A stretch of DNA of 64,000 nucleotides from B1 sp034439755 (GTDB lineage Bacteria; Bacteroidota; Bacteroidia; UKL13-3). The position numbers and the translations under genes are program-made. Under the pieces are notes generated by a model. That model was not told where the DNA came from, ran no database searches, and saw nothing but the letters and a program-made list of their open reading frames with translations. Where the stretch lies: NCBI GenBank assembly GCA_034439755.1, contig JAWXAZ010000101.1:12112-76111 (forward strand), written 5' to 3'. Numbering within the stretch: the stretch's first letter is position 1; every line of letters begins with the position of its first letter. Shown piece by piece: positions 17,610 through 26,432 of the stretch.

Positions 17610-18662
17610 ATGCTTTATACACAAGTTAGATTGCGAGAATTTACCCAGCAAGTTTTTATAAGCTGTGGCATGCCTTTAGAAGACGCCATCCTTGCAGCCG
17701 ATGTGCTTTTAAGTGCCGATTTACGCGGCATAGATTCGCATGGCGTGGCACGCTTAAGTGGGTATGTGCGCTTGCAAGAAGCGGGCAGGGCCAACATGCA
17801 CGCCAAGCACCGGGTTATTCATGAAACACCCTCTACCGCAACCATCGATGCCGACGAAGGTTTGGGTTTGGTGGTTGCTCCTAAGGCCATGGAACTGGCC
17901 ATAGAGAAAGCCTCGCAGGTAGGAACAGGTTGGGTGGCCATACAAAATTCGAATCACTTTGGCATTGCCGGTTACCATGCCATGAAGGCACTGCCACACG
18001 ATATGATTGGCATTAGCATGACCAATGCTAGTCCGCTTGTAGCGCCTACATTTTCCAAGGAACGCATGTTGGGCACCAATCCCATTTGCATTGCATTTCC
18101 ATCTGGCGAGCAGATTCCTTTTGTGGTAGACATGGCTACTTCCAATGCCGCCAATGGCAAGCTGGAGATTGCGCAACAACTCAATAAAGAAATTCCATTG
18201 GGGTGGGTTCAGACCAAAGATGGGGCAGATAGCACCAATGCCAACGAGCTAAAAAGCGGGGGTGCATTATTGCCTTTGGGCGGACATAAAGGATATGGTT
18301 TAGGGGCTGCGGTAGATATCTTGAGTGCGGTTTTATCTGGTGCCAATTATGGTCCTTGGGTGCCACCGTTTGTTGCATTTTTAAATCCGCTAGAGAATTT
18401 ACCAGGCAACGGAATTGGGCATTTTTTAGGGGCCATGCGCGTAGATGCTTTTAGGCCCAAAAGCGAGTTTAAATTGCACATGGATTTGTGGATTCAACGC
18501 TTCAAAGAATCGCAAAGAATAGACCCCAATCAAGAAGTTTTAATTCCGGGAGAGCCAGAATATAGAATGCAAAAAATAAGAGAAATTGAAGGCATTCCGT
18601 TGAATGAAAATGTAGAAAAAGACCTGCAAGAATTAGCTGCCAAATTGGGTTTAAAACTGTAA
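17610..18662 (+). CDS. Malate/L-lactate/ureidoglycolate dehydrogenase family (LDH2)
   Basis: 350 residues. Family motifs: DLRGIDSHGVARLSGYV, the NSNHFGIAGYHAM catalytic His region, MTNASPLVAP and MLGTNPICIAFPSG, and LPLGGHKGYGLGAAVDILSAVLSG. This NAD(P)-dependent family oxidises 2-hydroxy acids (malate, lactate, ureidoglycolate and sulfolactate). Substrate cannot be assigned. It follows a CCG-domain Fe-S protein and a transporter on the same strand, a layout suggesting uptake and oxidation of a hydroxy acid. The gene contains one copy of the iterated decamer (18206-18215) read as VQT. Confidence 0.9.
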   Translation: MLYTQVRLREFTQQVFISCGMPLEDAILAADVLLSADLRGIDSHGVARLSGYVRLQEAGRANMHAKHRVIHETPSTATIDADEGLGLVVAPKAMELAIEKASQVGTGWVAIQNSNHFGIAGYHAMKALPHDMIGISMTNASPLVAPTFSKERMLGTNPICIAFPSGEQIPFVVDMATSNAANGKLEIAQQLNKEIPLGWVQTKDGADSTNANELKSGGALLPLGGHKGYGLGAAVDILSAVLSGANYGPWVPPFVAFLNPLENLPGNGIGHFLGAMRVDAFRPKSEFKLHMDLWIQRFKESQRIDPNQEVLIPGEPEYRMQKIREIEGIPLNENVEKDLQELAAKLGLKL

Positions 18663-18691
18663 AATTGTTTGTGTTTTTTTTCGGTCTGAAC

Positions 18692-19591
18692 CTATAACCA
18701 ATTTTTCCGTTTGAACCATTGAAAAATGAGAGCGGTTACGAGTGCCATTAATATGATTACGCCTGGATAGCCCCATTTAGAGGCGAGTTCTGGCATGTAT
18801 TCGAAATTCATTCCATACACACCTACAATAAAAGTAAGGGGCAAAAAGAAGGCAGCAAATACTGTTAAAATGCGCATCACGTCATTGGTTTTTTGCGATG
18901 CAAGTGAGATATATAAGTTTAATAGATGCCCAATGTTTTCGTGTAGATCATCTGTGTCTGTTTCTATCCTTAAATAGTAATCCCGCATGTCTTCATAAAA
19001 AGGATTTCTCCTATGAGAAACATGCATGGTTTCTACCACCATTTTTGAAATATTATTAAGCTTTTTGAACACAGATGTCCGACGTTTTACTAGGTATAAA
19101 TGTCTTAACAAATCTGGAACTTTCTTCTTTAAAAAAATCTTATTTTCATACAAATCAATTTCTTTTTCCATTTTTTCGATGGGAACTTCAAAAGTCTCCA
19201 AGGCATTTTTAATTAGTTTACATGTTAAATCGAAGGGATGTTTAAAAGCTTTGTCGTTGGCATACTTTTCGGCCACCTTATTTATAAACGGTGTTTCGCT
19301 TCTATGAACTGTTAGCAGAAAATCGTTGTTGTAAAAAAAGGCAATTTTACGGGTAAGTTTATGAATATTGTCACTGTCGGCAGCACAATTGCTGTCGTAA
19401 AATCGGGCAATGATAAAATGGTAGTTTTCAAAAGTTTCAAACTTTGGCAGATGCTCTGCTTGCATGCAATCTATTACAGCCGCTGTGGGCAAGTTGTGTT
19501 CCTTTGCTAAACTTTCTAATAAAAGTTGGTTCGGATTGTACACATCTTTCCAAACAAAAGGGAAGCCAGATTTAATGAAATTGGAATGCAT
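18692..19591 (-). CDS. corA: CorA-type magnesium/cobalt transporter
   Basis: 299 residues from ATG 19591; an upstream ATG at 19639 would add 16 residues but would overlap the start codon of the divergent gene. The cytoplasmic domain leads to two C-terminal membrane segments, with the signature YGMNFEYMPEL (the GMN motif) between them and a short KRKNWL tail. CorA forms a homopentameric Mg2+ channel. The stop codon touches an iterated decamer (18683-18692). Confidence 0.93.
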   Translation of the reverse strand: MHSNFIKSGFPFVWKDVYNPNQLLLESLAKEHNLPTAAVIDCMQAEHLPKFETFENYHFIIARFYDSNCAADSDNIHKLTRKIAFFYNNDFLLTVHRSETPFINKVAEKYANDKAFKHPFDLTCKLIKNALETFEVPIEKMEKEIDLYENKIFLKKKVPDLLRHLYLVKRRTSVFKKLNNISKMVVETMHVSHRRNPFYEDMRDYYLRIETDTDDLHENIGHLLNLYISLASQKTNDVMRILTVFAAFFLPLTFIVGVYGMNFEYMPELASKWGYPGVIILMALVTALIFQWFKRKNWL

Positions 19592-19637
19592 GTTTAAAAA
19601 GGTTATTTTTGGGAAAATTAATTCTTTTTTACCGCAC

Positions 19638-22304
19638 ATGCCACATAAAAATAAAATTAGTCAATCACTACTGAAGGCAATATTTGCCACCATTTTTGCT
19701 CTTTTTATTACCATGCCTCATTTGGTTCAGGCCCAAACATACCAAGCCAAAAAAGCAGGCATGTGTTTTAGATTCGACGATTATCAAAAACCCGAGAACT
19801 TAGAAAGAGTAAGGGTGTTGTTTAACAAGTATGGGGTAAAATTTACCTATTCTTTGAACACTGGATTAGGTGAAATTTTTGGCGATACGGCCTTTTGGAG
19901 TGTGGTGAGAAGAATGGAAGCCGACGGACATGAAATTGCCGATCAAACACCTAATGATGTATCGCATTATTTTGAATCTAAAACAACGGCAGAAGCCCAA
20001 AACTATGCTGGCAGACCCGGAGTGGATCACGTAAATGCAACCTTTAACCGAGTTTGTTTAAAGTACCAAGTGCTTTCTACCACAGGCGCTGGCGACGAAG
20101 GAAAAGTAGATGTAAGTGGCAATAGAATTATCAGTAAAACAGCGGGTGAATTTGCTTGGAACAGGCTTATTAATTTAAGGTATACCTCGCATTTATATTT
20201 ACCGGTGAATGGCAAATTGTTTACCCTTTACGATATAAGAAATGGCAATTCGAACGACCCTGATACCATTTATGTGAAGTCGTTTTGGAAAGAAGATATC
20301 GACCTAGGAACATACAGTAATGTGGATTTTAGAAAACTTACCCCATTCGATTTAAGCATTGAAAAGGAAGGCCTACAAACCATGTTGGGCTATTCTTTTA
20401 AAGTTTTTGCCAATAACGGCTTAAAAAACCCTGTAACTTTTATTCACCCAGGGGGTTCCCATCCATATCTTACAAGAAAATTACTTAAAGAAGCGCTAGA
20501 GCCTTTTGGCATCAAAGGTGGCGCCTCTTACCCTTATGCCAAATTTGGTCTTACGTATTACAATCCAGATGGTCTAAACCAATTTGCCTTGCAAGGCGGA
20601 GACATTACGCCAGAGATGAATTCGCTTGAAGATTGTAAAAAACACATAGCAGAATATTATGCCAAGAATACCGTAATCGTTTCTATTAATCACTTTACCT
20701 CTTTGGGTGCAGCTTATTCATTTGATCAAATGCTTGTGAACTTAGAGCAATTGATTATTTGGTGTAAGGCAAATAATATTCCCATGCAAACCTATGCCAC
20801 TTGGAATAAATATTTCTCCGAAGATTATATGGATCAAACCGATGATGTTTTTCCACCGTTACAAAACGACTTTGATAACGACGGCAAAACAGATGGCTTG
20901 CTTATAAACAATGCCAATATCATTGATAAAATAAATGGGTTGCCTTATAACAACAATGTTTGTTATACCGTTTCAACCAATACTTTTGTGTTTAATTTTA
21001 CCCGGGTTTATGCGCTAAGCAGGGGCAAAAACACCCTTAGCCTCTCTACCAAAGGAGGCAAAGATCAATACGATTATTTTAGCATGGTTTTGGATATGCC
21101 CGAAATTAATTATAGCAAGACCTATGCTGTTTATACCAATACGGTAAATTATACCGAGCGTAACTTCGATTTTGAAGTGCCTAATGGGGTTACCTATTTT
21201 AACCTTACCTTAAACTACAATACGCAAAATAACCAGAAGGTATTTGTAAGTGGTATTAAATTGAAATCCCAAAAGAAACCTTCGTTCAGAACTTTAGTGA
21301 TTACCCGGGAAGCGCACCAAGCTTTCCCAAGCCTCGATTTGTCTAATTATGCAGCCTGCAATGGGTTCGGCCAGAGCCAACTTGTATTTAAAATTTTGGC
21401 ACAGCCTAAAAACCTTAATGCCAGTTTAAGTGCCAATAAAAATTTGATTTTATTGCCTAAGAATAACCGCTTTTGGGTGGGCAAAGATTCTATACGTGTG
21501 AGTGTAATGGCGCCAGATAATACGGCAGATACAACTTGGTTTCATATTGAGTCTTTTGCGGCAAAATCTTGCAGAGATCAATGGGTAGATATCAGTGTAA
21601 ATGTAGATACTGTGAGCGATGCTTCTTATGCTTGGGGCGCTAACCCTACCGATGCCAGTTTGGTTTCTGGCAACGCTTCCATTGTGCGCGTTAGGCCTAC
21701 GGTTAATACCACCTACAGCAATACCATTACCTTTAAAAACACCACCACCCGCACCGATGTTGTTCCGCTTAATGTCATTAGTTCGCGCGTGTTTTATGGT
21801 CCGTACGAAGAGAAATATTTTGGCACATCTAGCACCATCACCTCTTTGTTAAATTACCCAAACCATTATAAAGTTTATGTAAAAGAATATCCGCAAGGTG
21901 GCGGCACAGTTGCCTTAAACGGCAAGCAAGTAAGCATCACAAAACCCGCAGGATTTTCTGGCATTTTGGAGACAGAGTTTTTTGTTACCACACCCACCTG
22001 CGATGCCATTGTGCATACCATAGCTGCCTCTACTTTTAAAACGGCATTAAGTGAGTTCGGCTCTAACCAAAACATTTCCTGCTATCCAAATCCGTTTACC
22101 GATAAATTAACGGTAGAAGGATTGCCCGCTGGTAATTGTGAAATGGAGTTATATGATTTATGTGGAAAATTGGTTTACCAATCGCAAATATTGGTTCAAG
22201 GCAAAATTGCCGAAATTGATTTGATGGGCTTGTCGAATGGGTTTTACGTTTTAAAAATGGCATCTGAAAATCAGGTTTTTGCAAAGAAAATTCTTAAAAA
22301 TTAA
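19638..22304 (+). CDS. Secreted polysaccharide deacetylase-like protein with T9SS sorting domain
   Basis: 888 residues from ATG 19638, chosen because it gives a proper signal peptide (SLLKAIFATIFALFITMPHLVQAQ). The N-terminal NodB-like domain has the Asp pair in FRFDDYQ, HEIADQTP and FIHPGGSHPY (metal-ligand type His). The middle (about 430-780) is beta-rich and unassigned. The C terminus begins ISCYPNPFTDKLTVEG and ends FYVLKMASENQ, a type A T9SS sorting domain, so the protein is exported to the cell surface. The sugar substrate is unknown. A rho-independent terminator follows at 22398. Confidence 0.85.
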   Translation: MPHKNKISQSLLKAIFATIFALFITMPHLVQAQTYQAKKAGMCFRFDDYQKPENLERVRVLFNKYGVKFTYSLNTGLGEIFGDTAFWSVVRRMEADGHEIADQTPNDVSHYFESKTTAEAQNYAGRPGVDHVNATFNRVCLKYQVLSTTGAGDEGKVDVSGNRIISKTAGEFAWNRLINLRYTSHLYLPVNGKLFTLYDIRNGNSNDPDTIYVKSFWKEDIDLGTYSNVDFRKLTPFDLSIEKEGLQTMLGYSFKVFANNGLKNPVTFIHPGGSHPYLTRKLLKEALEPFGIKGGASYPYAKFGLTYYNPDGLNQFALQGGDITPEMNSLEDCKKHIAEYYAKNTVIVSINHFTSLGAAYSFDQMLVNLEQLIIWCKANNIPMQTYATWNKYFSEDYMDQTDDVFPPLQNDFDNDGKTDGLLINNANIIDKINGLPYNNNVCYTVSTNTFVFNFTRVYALSRGKNTLSLSTKGGKDQYDYFSMVLDMPEINYSKTYAVYTNTVNYTERNFDFEVPNGVTYFNLTLNYNTQNNQKVFVSGIKLKSQKKPSFRTLVITREAHQAFPSLDLSNYAACNGFGQSQLVFKILAQPKNLNASLSANKNLILLPKNNRFWVGKDSIRVSVMAPDNTADTTWFHIESFAAKSCRDQWVDISVNVDTVSDASYAWGANPTDASLVSGNASIVRVRPTVNTTYSNTITFKNTTTRTDVVPLNVISSRVFYGPYEEKYFGTSSTITSLLNYPNHYKVYVKEYPQGGGTVALNGKQVSITKPAGFSGILETEFFVTTPTCDAIVHTIAASTFKTALSEFGSNQNISCYPNPFTDKLTVEGLPAGNCEMELYDLCGKLVYQSQILVQGKIAEIDLMGLSNGFYVLKMASENQVFAKKILKN

Positions 22305-22397
22305 TTAATTTTTGTTTGATTCAAAACAAATAAAAGGCTTACTCGTTTATTTTGATGAGTGAGTTAATTTTCATAATTAAGTTGTTTAGAGCAACGG

Positions 22398-22428
22398 AAG
22401 GGCGCCTTGAGTAAGCGCCCTTTTTTTA
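22398..22428 (+). terminator. Rho-independent terminator of the deacetylase gene
   Basis: GGGCGC and GCGCCC arms around a 9-base loop are followed by seven T. Confidence 0.85.
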
Positions 22429-22460
22429 TGCGTTTGAGTTGCTTTGCACAACACTCTGAT

Positions 22461-22506
22461 TGAAAAGGGACATACACCATTGAAAAGGGACATACACCAT
22501 TGAAAA
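22461..22506. repeat. 20-bp direct repeat, two copies plus a partial third
   Basis: The unit TGAAAAGGGACATACACCAT occurs at 22461-22480 and 22481-22500 and restarts as TGAAAA. It lies in the 645-base gap between the deacetylase gene and the DUF4920 lipoprotein. Confidence 0.85.
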
Positions 22507-22593
22507 ACGTAATAGATGTAAATGTTTAACCTTAGCAGAAAAAGAATTGAACCCGATGGATTTATTTTGCAAAATTTATTTGCAGATTCAATT

Positions 22594-22677
22594 TTTTGGG
22601 GAGATAAGTTTTATATCTTTTTTTTATTACGCCACTTTTGGGGAGATAAGTTTTATATCTTTTTTTTATTACGCCAC
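22594..22677. repeat. 42-bp perfect tandem duplication
   Basis: Two identical 42-base units (22594-22635 and 22636-22677) contain GGGGAGATAAG, a T-rich run and ATTACGCCAC. An open frame through them is not credible as a gene because it continues into the tRNA. Confidence 0.88.
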
Positions 22678-22725
22678 AGCTTATAGGTATGATCTGATAA
22701 TTTTGTGCAAAGTGCTGTTTATTAA

Positions 22726-22758
22726 ACAAAAAAAGCCCCTCCGACAGGAGAGGCTTTT
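22726..22758 (-). terminator. Terminator of the tRNA-Cys gene
   Basis: On the minus strand an AAAAGCC...CTCC arm pairs with GGAG...GGCTTTT around TGTC, followed by a T-run. It begins 1 base after the tRNA discriminator. Confidence 0.8.
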
Positions 22759-22759
22759 G

Positions 22760-22830
22760 AGGTACCGAGCAGATTCGAACTGCTGTAGAGGCTTTTGCAG
22801 AGCCTTGCCTAGCCTCTCGGCCACGGTACC
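22760..22830 (-). tRNA. tRNA-Cys (GCA anticodon)
   Basis: On the minus strand the 7-bp acceptor stem GGTACCG/CGGTACC closes a standard cloverleaf: D arm with GGCCGAGAGGC, anticodon loop CTGCAAA (anticodon GCA), and T loop TTCGAAT. The discriminator is U, as expected for Cys. The length is 71 nt, and CCA is not encoded. It is a single tRNA gene with its own terminator. Confidence 0.96.
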
Positions 22831-22890
22831 TTTTGAGAGTGCAATGATAGCCATAAAAAGAAAATTTACCAATTTATTTTATTTTATTGC

Positions 22891-22898
22891 TAAATTTG
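22891..22898 (+). promoter_or_regulatory. Probable -7 box of the DUF4920 gene
   Basis: TAAATTTG fits TAnnTTTG; the start codon is 50 bases downstream. No clear -33 TTTG was found. Confidence 0.4.
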
Positions 22899-22948
22899 CC
22901 AACCCAAAAATTTGACTAACAGATAATCAACCCAAAAAAAATTAAACA

Positions 22949-23464
22949 ATGAAAAAATTATTATTAATGGCAGGTTTTGCCTCTTTCCTTTTTGCATGTG
23001 GTGGCGGTTCTAATACAAATGCACCTGTAGCAGATTCATTACAAACTGCGCCAGCTGCAACCACAGGCGAAGCCACAGCCGAATATTATGGCGCAAAAAT
23101 CACTGCCGATAGCGCTGTAGCCATGAGCGAATTGGCAGCCTTAATGGGCGATAAAAAGGAGATAAAAATTAAGCTTATAGGAGAAATTGAAGCAATTTGT
23201 CAGAAAAAAGGATGCTGGATGGAAATCAAAAATCCAAATGGTGAAGCCATGCGCGTAACTTTTAAAGACTATGGATTTTTTATGCCAAAAGATGCGTCGG
23301 GCAGAACAGCCATAATAGAAGGAGTTGCTAAAGTTGAAGAGACCAGCATAGCCGATTTAAAAGAGTATGCAAAAGATGGTGGAAGTTCTAAAGCAGAAAT
23401 TGATGCCATTAAAGAAGTTAAGAAGGAATTGGTTTTTGAGGCGAATGGTGTTATCCTAAACTAA
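22949..23464 (+). CDS. DUF4920-type lipoprotein
   Basis: 171 residues. A lipoprotein signal (MAGFASFLFACGGG) places the lipid-anchored Cys at about residue 17. A low-complexity Ala/Thr linker follows, then the DUF4920 fold: IKLIGEIEAICQKKGCWMEIK with the paired cysteines, VTFKDYGFFMPKDASG and AIIEGVAKVEE. The two Cys of the ICQKKGCW motif may bind metal or form a disulfide; function is unknown. The next lipoprotein gene starts 3 bases after the stop, so they form one operon. Confidence 0.85.
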   Translation: MKKLLLMAGFASFLFACGGGSNTNAPVADSLQTAPAATTGEATAEYYGAKITADSAVAMSELAALMGDKKEIKIKLIGEIEAICQKKGCWMEIKNPNGEAMRVTFKDYGFFMPKDASGRTAIIEGVAKVEETSIADLKEYAKDGGSSKAEIDAIKEVKKELVFEANGVILN

Positions 23465-23467
23465 TTT

Positions 23468-23974
23468 ATGAGAAAAATTTCTTTCGCATTTTCCCTGATT
23501 TTATTTTCCTTTTTGATGTTGAATGCTTGTTCTCAAAATGCAAGTGTTAGCAAAGAAAAGGCACAACAAGATTCTATAGAGCAAGCTGCCAAAGCGCAGC
23601 ACCTGCAAGATTCTATGAGTTCATGTTCGCAAACCATCATGGATCCAAACAATACCAAACCAATGGCGCTTATGATGCGTTTAATGGCTGCCAACGCAGA
23701 TAGCATGCGGTCGCAATTGCTAAGAGGTGAACAATTGGATTCGAACAGGTATGCTTTTATAAAATTCTATCTGGTTGAACCAACCGATCCAAATGTATTG
23801 GTGCCTAACTTTTTTGAGAAGGCACGTTTGCACCAGGCTGCCTACGCCCAATTGTTTAAGCATCCAAAGGAGCAAAAGAAGTACTATAATTTAATGATTC
23901 AATCTTGTGTAAATTGTCACCTCGACTATTGCAGTGGACCTTTAAAAAGAATCAATAAGTTTCCTATTCCTTAA
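23468..23974 (+). CDS. Lipoprotein with a single CxxCH motif
   Basis: 168 residues. The signal ends in FLMLNACSQN, so the lipobox Cys is at about 22. The body is helical and polar. A CVNCHLDYCSG motif near residue 148 fits haem c attachment (CxxCH), as in small cytochrome-like sensors; Met or His axial ligands are not certain. It is coupled to the DUF4920 lipoprotein. The role is unknown; an envelope redox function is an inference. Confidence 0.7.
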   Translation: MRKISFAFSLILFSFLMLNACSQNASVSKEKAQQDSIEQAAKAQHLQDSMSSCSQTIMDPNNTKPMALMMRLMAANADSMRSQLLRGEQLDSNRYAFIKFYLVEPTDPNVLVPNFFEKARLHQAAYAQLFKHPKEQKKYYNLMIQSCVNCHLDYCSGPLKRINKFPIP

Positions 23975-24139
23975 TTGATATTAGCTCGTTTGGTGAGTTT
24001 TAATAGAGACCGCAAAATATATAGTCCAATTTCGACAAATATATCATTGTGCTATTATTTTGTTATACAGGCATTTACCCTGGCAAAATTATCAAAAAGC
24101 TTTGGGCTATTCAATAATTACAATTGGTATAACTTTACT

Positions 24140-24178
24140 TAAAAGGCCGAATCACCATAAATGATTCGGCCTTTTTTT
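24140..24178. terminator. Strong stem-loop terminator
   Basis: AAGGCCGAATCA pairs with TGATTCGGCCTT around a 7-base loop, with T-runs on the plus strand and A-runs at the 5' side. It ends the lipoprotein operon. Confidence 0.88.
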
Positions 24179-24302
24179 ATGCTTTTTCGAAAGTTTTTTT
24201 GCCCATTTATTTGGTTTAATCCTTCTGAAGTTGGTTTCTGTTTTATGAATATTTTAATGTTTATTTTACAATACATTAAATGTAATGACAATTAAATTAT
24301 TA

Positions 24303-24310
24303 TATATTTG
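24303..24310 (+). promoter_or_regulatory. -7 box of the CTSCH-bearing T9SS protein gene
   Basis: TATATTTG is a perfect TAnnTTTG match 20 bases before the ATG. The upstream -33 TTTG is not clear. Confidence 0.5.
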
Positions 24311-24330
24311 ATTTACTCAAACAAAAACGC

Positions 24331-25443
24331 ATGAAAAAATTTACTTTAAATTCTTCTTTAAAAAAAATTGTGGTAGTTGCCGCTTTTCTGGGAATTGCCG
24401 AAAGTGTGTTCACATACTCTAGCGGACCACCAGCGGGTTATACCAATGCGCCTGGTGGAGGCAATTGCACTTCCTGTCACAGTGGTTCTGCCATTACCAG
24501 CGGTACAGTTTGGTCAGGAATTACCCTAACCAGAACAGGTGGATTGAGCTCTGTTTTGCCAAACGCCAGCAACACCCTTACTTTAAACTTAGCTTCGCCA
24601 ACAAGCACTACCTTTGGTTTTCAATTATTGGTATTGCCAAATTCGGCCAATAGCTCGAGCGCCTCTATTGGAACCTTTTCTGCTGGTTCTAATACAGATG
24701 TTCAAACCACTTCATCCACATCGCCAACCAGAAGTTATTTGATGCATACCACAGCAGGTACAAGTGCTTCATCTGGTTCAAAATCATATACCTTTAATTG
24801 GAATACACCCATTAGTTTTTCGGGAGGTGCCACATTTTACTTGGCATTTAACGAAGCCAACGGTAATTCCTCAAGTTCTGGAGATAATATATACGTTAAA
24901 ACATTTTCTGTAACGGTATTGCCTGTAAAATGGCTAGATTTTAATGCCTTTGCATCAGACCGTGGCGTGAAGCTTCAATGGAGCACTGCACAAGAAATAA
25001 ACAACCAAAAATTTGAGGTACAAAGAAGTTTCGATGGCACCAATTTTGAGAGCATTGGCAGTGTAAAGGGCATGGGAAATACCGAGCTTAAATCCTATTA
25101 TACTTTCATGGATGAAGAGCTCCCTCAAAGTGAGGTAATGTACCGCATCAAGCAAGTAGATTTTGATGGAAAGGAAGATTATTCAAAAACCATTAGCTTT
25201 GATCCGAACCAAATAAATGAGCCAGAAATACATGTTTTGTCGAACGAAAAAATGCTTTGGTTCAGCCAGAGTGAAAAGGTTAAAAATGTAAATGTATATG
25301 GCTTAAATGGTGCCTTAATTTCAACGTTTACCTCGGTGCAAAATGGCTTGTTGTCTTTAACTCATTTGCAAGATGGTTTGTATGTAATTGAACTTACCAC
25401 AGATGAAGGCAAGCAAACGCTAAAAAAAGTATTGCTTCAATAA
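24331..25443 (+). CDS. Secreted choice-of-anchor-V-type protein with CxxCH and T9SS CTD
   Basis: 370 residues. After a signal segment (KIVVVAAFLGIAESVFTYSSG) comes GGGNCTSCHSGSA (about 46-58), the CxxCH pattern seen in the choice-of-anchor V family. A Ser/Thr-rich beta domain follows. From about 195 a FN3-like stretch (VKWLDFNAFASDRGVKLQW) leads to a T9SS sorting domain ending KKVLLQ. The CxxCH may carry haem c if cytochrome maturation occurs on the protein before T9SS export. The gene stands alone, with a promoter and its own terminator. Confidence 0.82.
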   Translation: MKKFTLNSSLKKIVVVAAFLGIAESVFTYSSGPPAGYTNAPGGGNCTSCHSGSAITSGTVWSGITLTRTGGLSSVLPNASNTLTLNLASPTSTTFGFQLLVLPNSANSSSASIGTFSAGSNTDVQTTSSTSPTRSYLMHTTAGTSASSGSKSYTFNWNTPISFSGGATFYLAFNEANGNSSSSGDNIYVKTFSVTVLPVKWLDFNAFASDRGVKLQWSTAQEINNQKFEVQRSFDGTNFESIGSVKGMGNTELKSYYTFMDEELPQSEVMYRIKQVDFDGKEDYSKTISFDPNQINEPEIHVLSNEKMLWFSQSEKVKNVNVYGLNGALISTFTSVQNGLLSLTHLQDGLYVIELTTDEGKQTLKKVLLQ

Positions 25444-25471
25444 GGTCTGAACCGATTTACAAGTACGACAT

Positions 25472-25511
25472 AAAAAAAGTCTGCATATAATTTCTTATGC
25501 AGACTTTTTTA
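25472..25511. terminator. Bidirectional stem-loop terminator
   Basis: AAAAAGTCTGCATA pairs with TATGCAGACTTTTT around a short AT loop. Confidence 0.85.
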
Positions 25512-25756
25512 TTGCCTTCAAGTTGCATTTGTGCAACCTCTTTTGAAAATTTCAATTTAACTTTTATCCTTAATTTGTGTAGTGGGTTTTAAATAATTGG
25601 GCTTGGTTTTTGAAGCAATATTTTACTTATAAAGTTTGTTTTTTATTAATGAAAATATTTTTTAACACAAATTCTTAATTTTTTATTAATTTATTTAAGC
25701 TGCTTTTTTTTATAGATTTTCTTTTGCAAATTTGATTTTTAATACTTAAAATTATG

Positions 25757-25804
25757 AACCAAACCAAACCAAACCAAACCAAACCAAACCAAACCAAACC
25801 AAAC
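25757..25804 (+). repeat. AACCA microsatellite, nine perfect copies
   Basis: Nine AACCA units (25757-25801) plus AAC follow directly after an ATG at 25754. The ATG frame with nine copies hits TAA 2 codons later (after ...PNK). With one copy more, or two fewer, the same ATG joins the frame of the secreted protein gene that starts at 25842. Confidence 0.92.
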
Positions 25805-25841
25805 AAGTAATTTTGTTAGGCACATTAAGTATCTAATTTTA

Positions 25842-26375
25842 ATGTTGGTTTTGTTTTCTGTTCAATTTGCCATTGCGCAACCACCACCACCACCTACAGA
25901 TCCACCAGAAGGATTAACTTATTATCCATTTGACAATCCTGTTGTCTTGTTTGATGCAGAGCCCATAGAAACAGTGAGGTTCGAAACCATAAATAACACT
26001 CCATGTACAGCAGAATTTTTCAATTGGTTTCATGTAGGAAAACGAAATAAATCTACTGGAGAAATTGTAGAATACTATACCCCAGATTTACCCTTTGTAT
26101 TAGGTAGTAATCAAAGCGGCACTGTTACAAATTTTCAACTATATACGGCATGGGGTTTACCTGATCTAACAGGCTCCAACTATGAGTATATAATACTTAG
26201 CACAGGGGTATATCTAAAATTTGGAAACATGAGTGGTTACATGACTCTTTTGCCAAATGCAAGTGGCACCACAATTTTAGTTCCAGGAAATGACCCACCT
26301 TGCGATTGTTTTATCTTTCGTATTGTGAGCACCGGCTCCAAAATAACCCTCACTTTAGATCCTTGTCCACAATAA
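25842..26375 (+). CDS. Small exported protein of unknown function, possibly phase-variable
   Basis: 177 residues from ATG 25842, but this start gives only a short signal (MLVLFSVQFAIAQ) without positive charges. In the same frame the upstream codons read VRHIKYLILMLVLF, a better signal n-region, and continue into the AACCA tract. The natural start is therefore probably ATG 25754, out of frame at nine repeats. The mature part begins with PPPPPTDPP, then a beta-rich domain with four Cys near NNTPCTAEF, PPCDCFIF and LDPCPQ. No T9SS domain is present. The relation to the next T9SS protein (57 bases on) is unknown. Confidence 0.6.
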   Translation: MLVLFSVQFAIAQPPPPPTDPPEGLTYYPFDNPVVLFDAEPIETVRFETINNTPCTAEFFNWFHVGKRNKSTGEIVEYYTPDLPFVLGSNQSGTVTNFQLYTAWGLPDLTGSNYEYIILSTGVYLKFGNMSGYMTLLPNASGTTILVPGNDPPCDCFIFRIVSTGSKITLTLDPCPQ

Positions 26376-26384
26376 ATTAATAAA

Positions 26385-26412
26385 GGCCGTATTACTTTTT
26401 AGTAATATGGCC
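26385..26412 (+). terminator. Weak stem-loop after the phase-variable gene
   Basis: GGCCGTATTAC pairs with GTAATATGGCC (one G-T pair) around a T/A loop; no T-run follows, so termination is doubtful. Confidence 0.4.
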
Positions 26413-26432
26413 ACATTATAATAATAACTTTT

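Noticed and set aside
22547..22915. A 122-codon plus-strand frame between the deacetylase gene and the DUF4920 gene
   Set aside because: It runs through a 42-bp duplication, a terminator and the antisense strand of tRNA-Cys.
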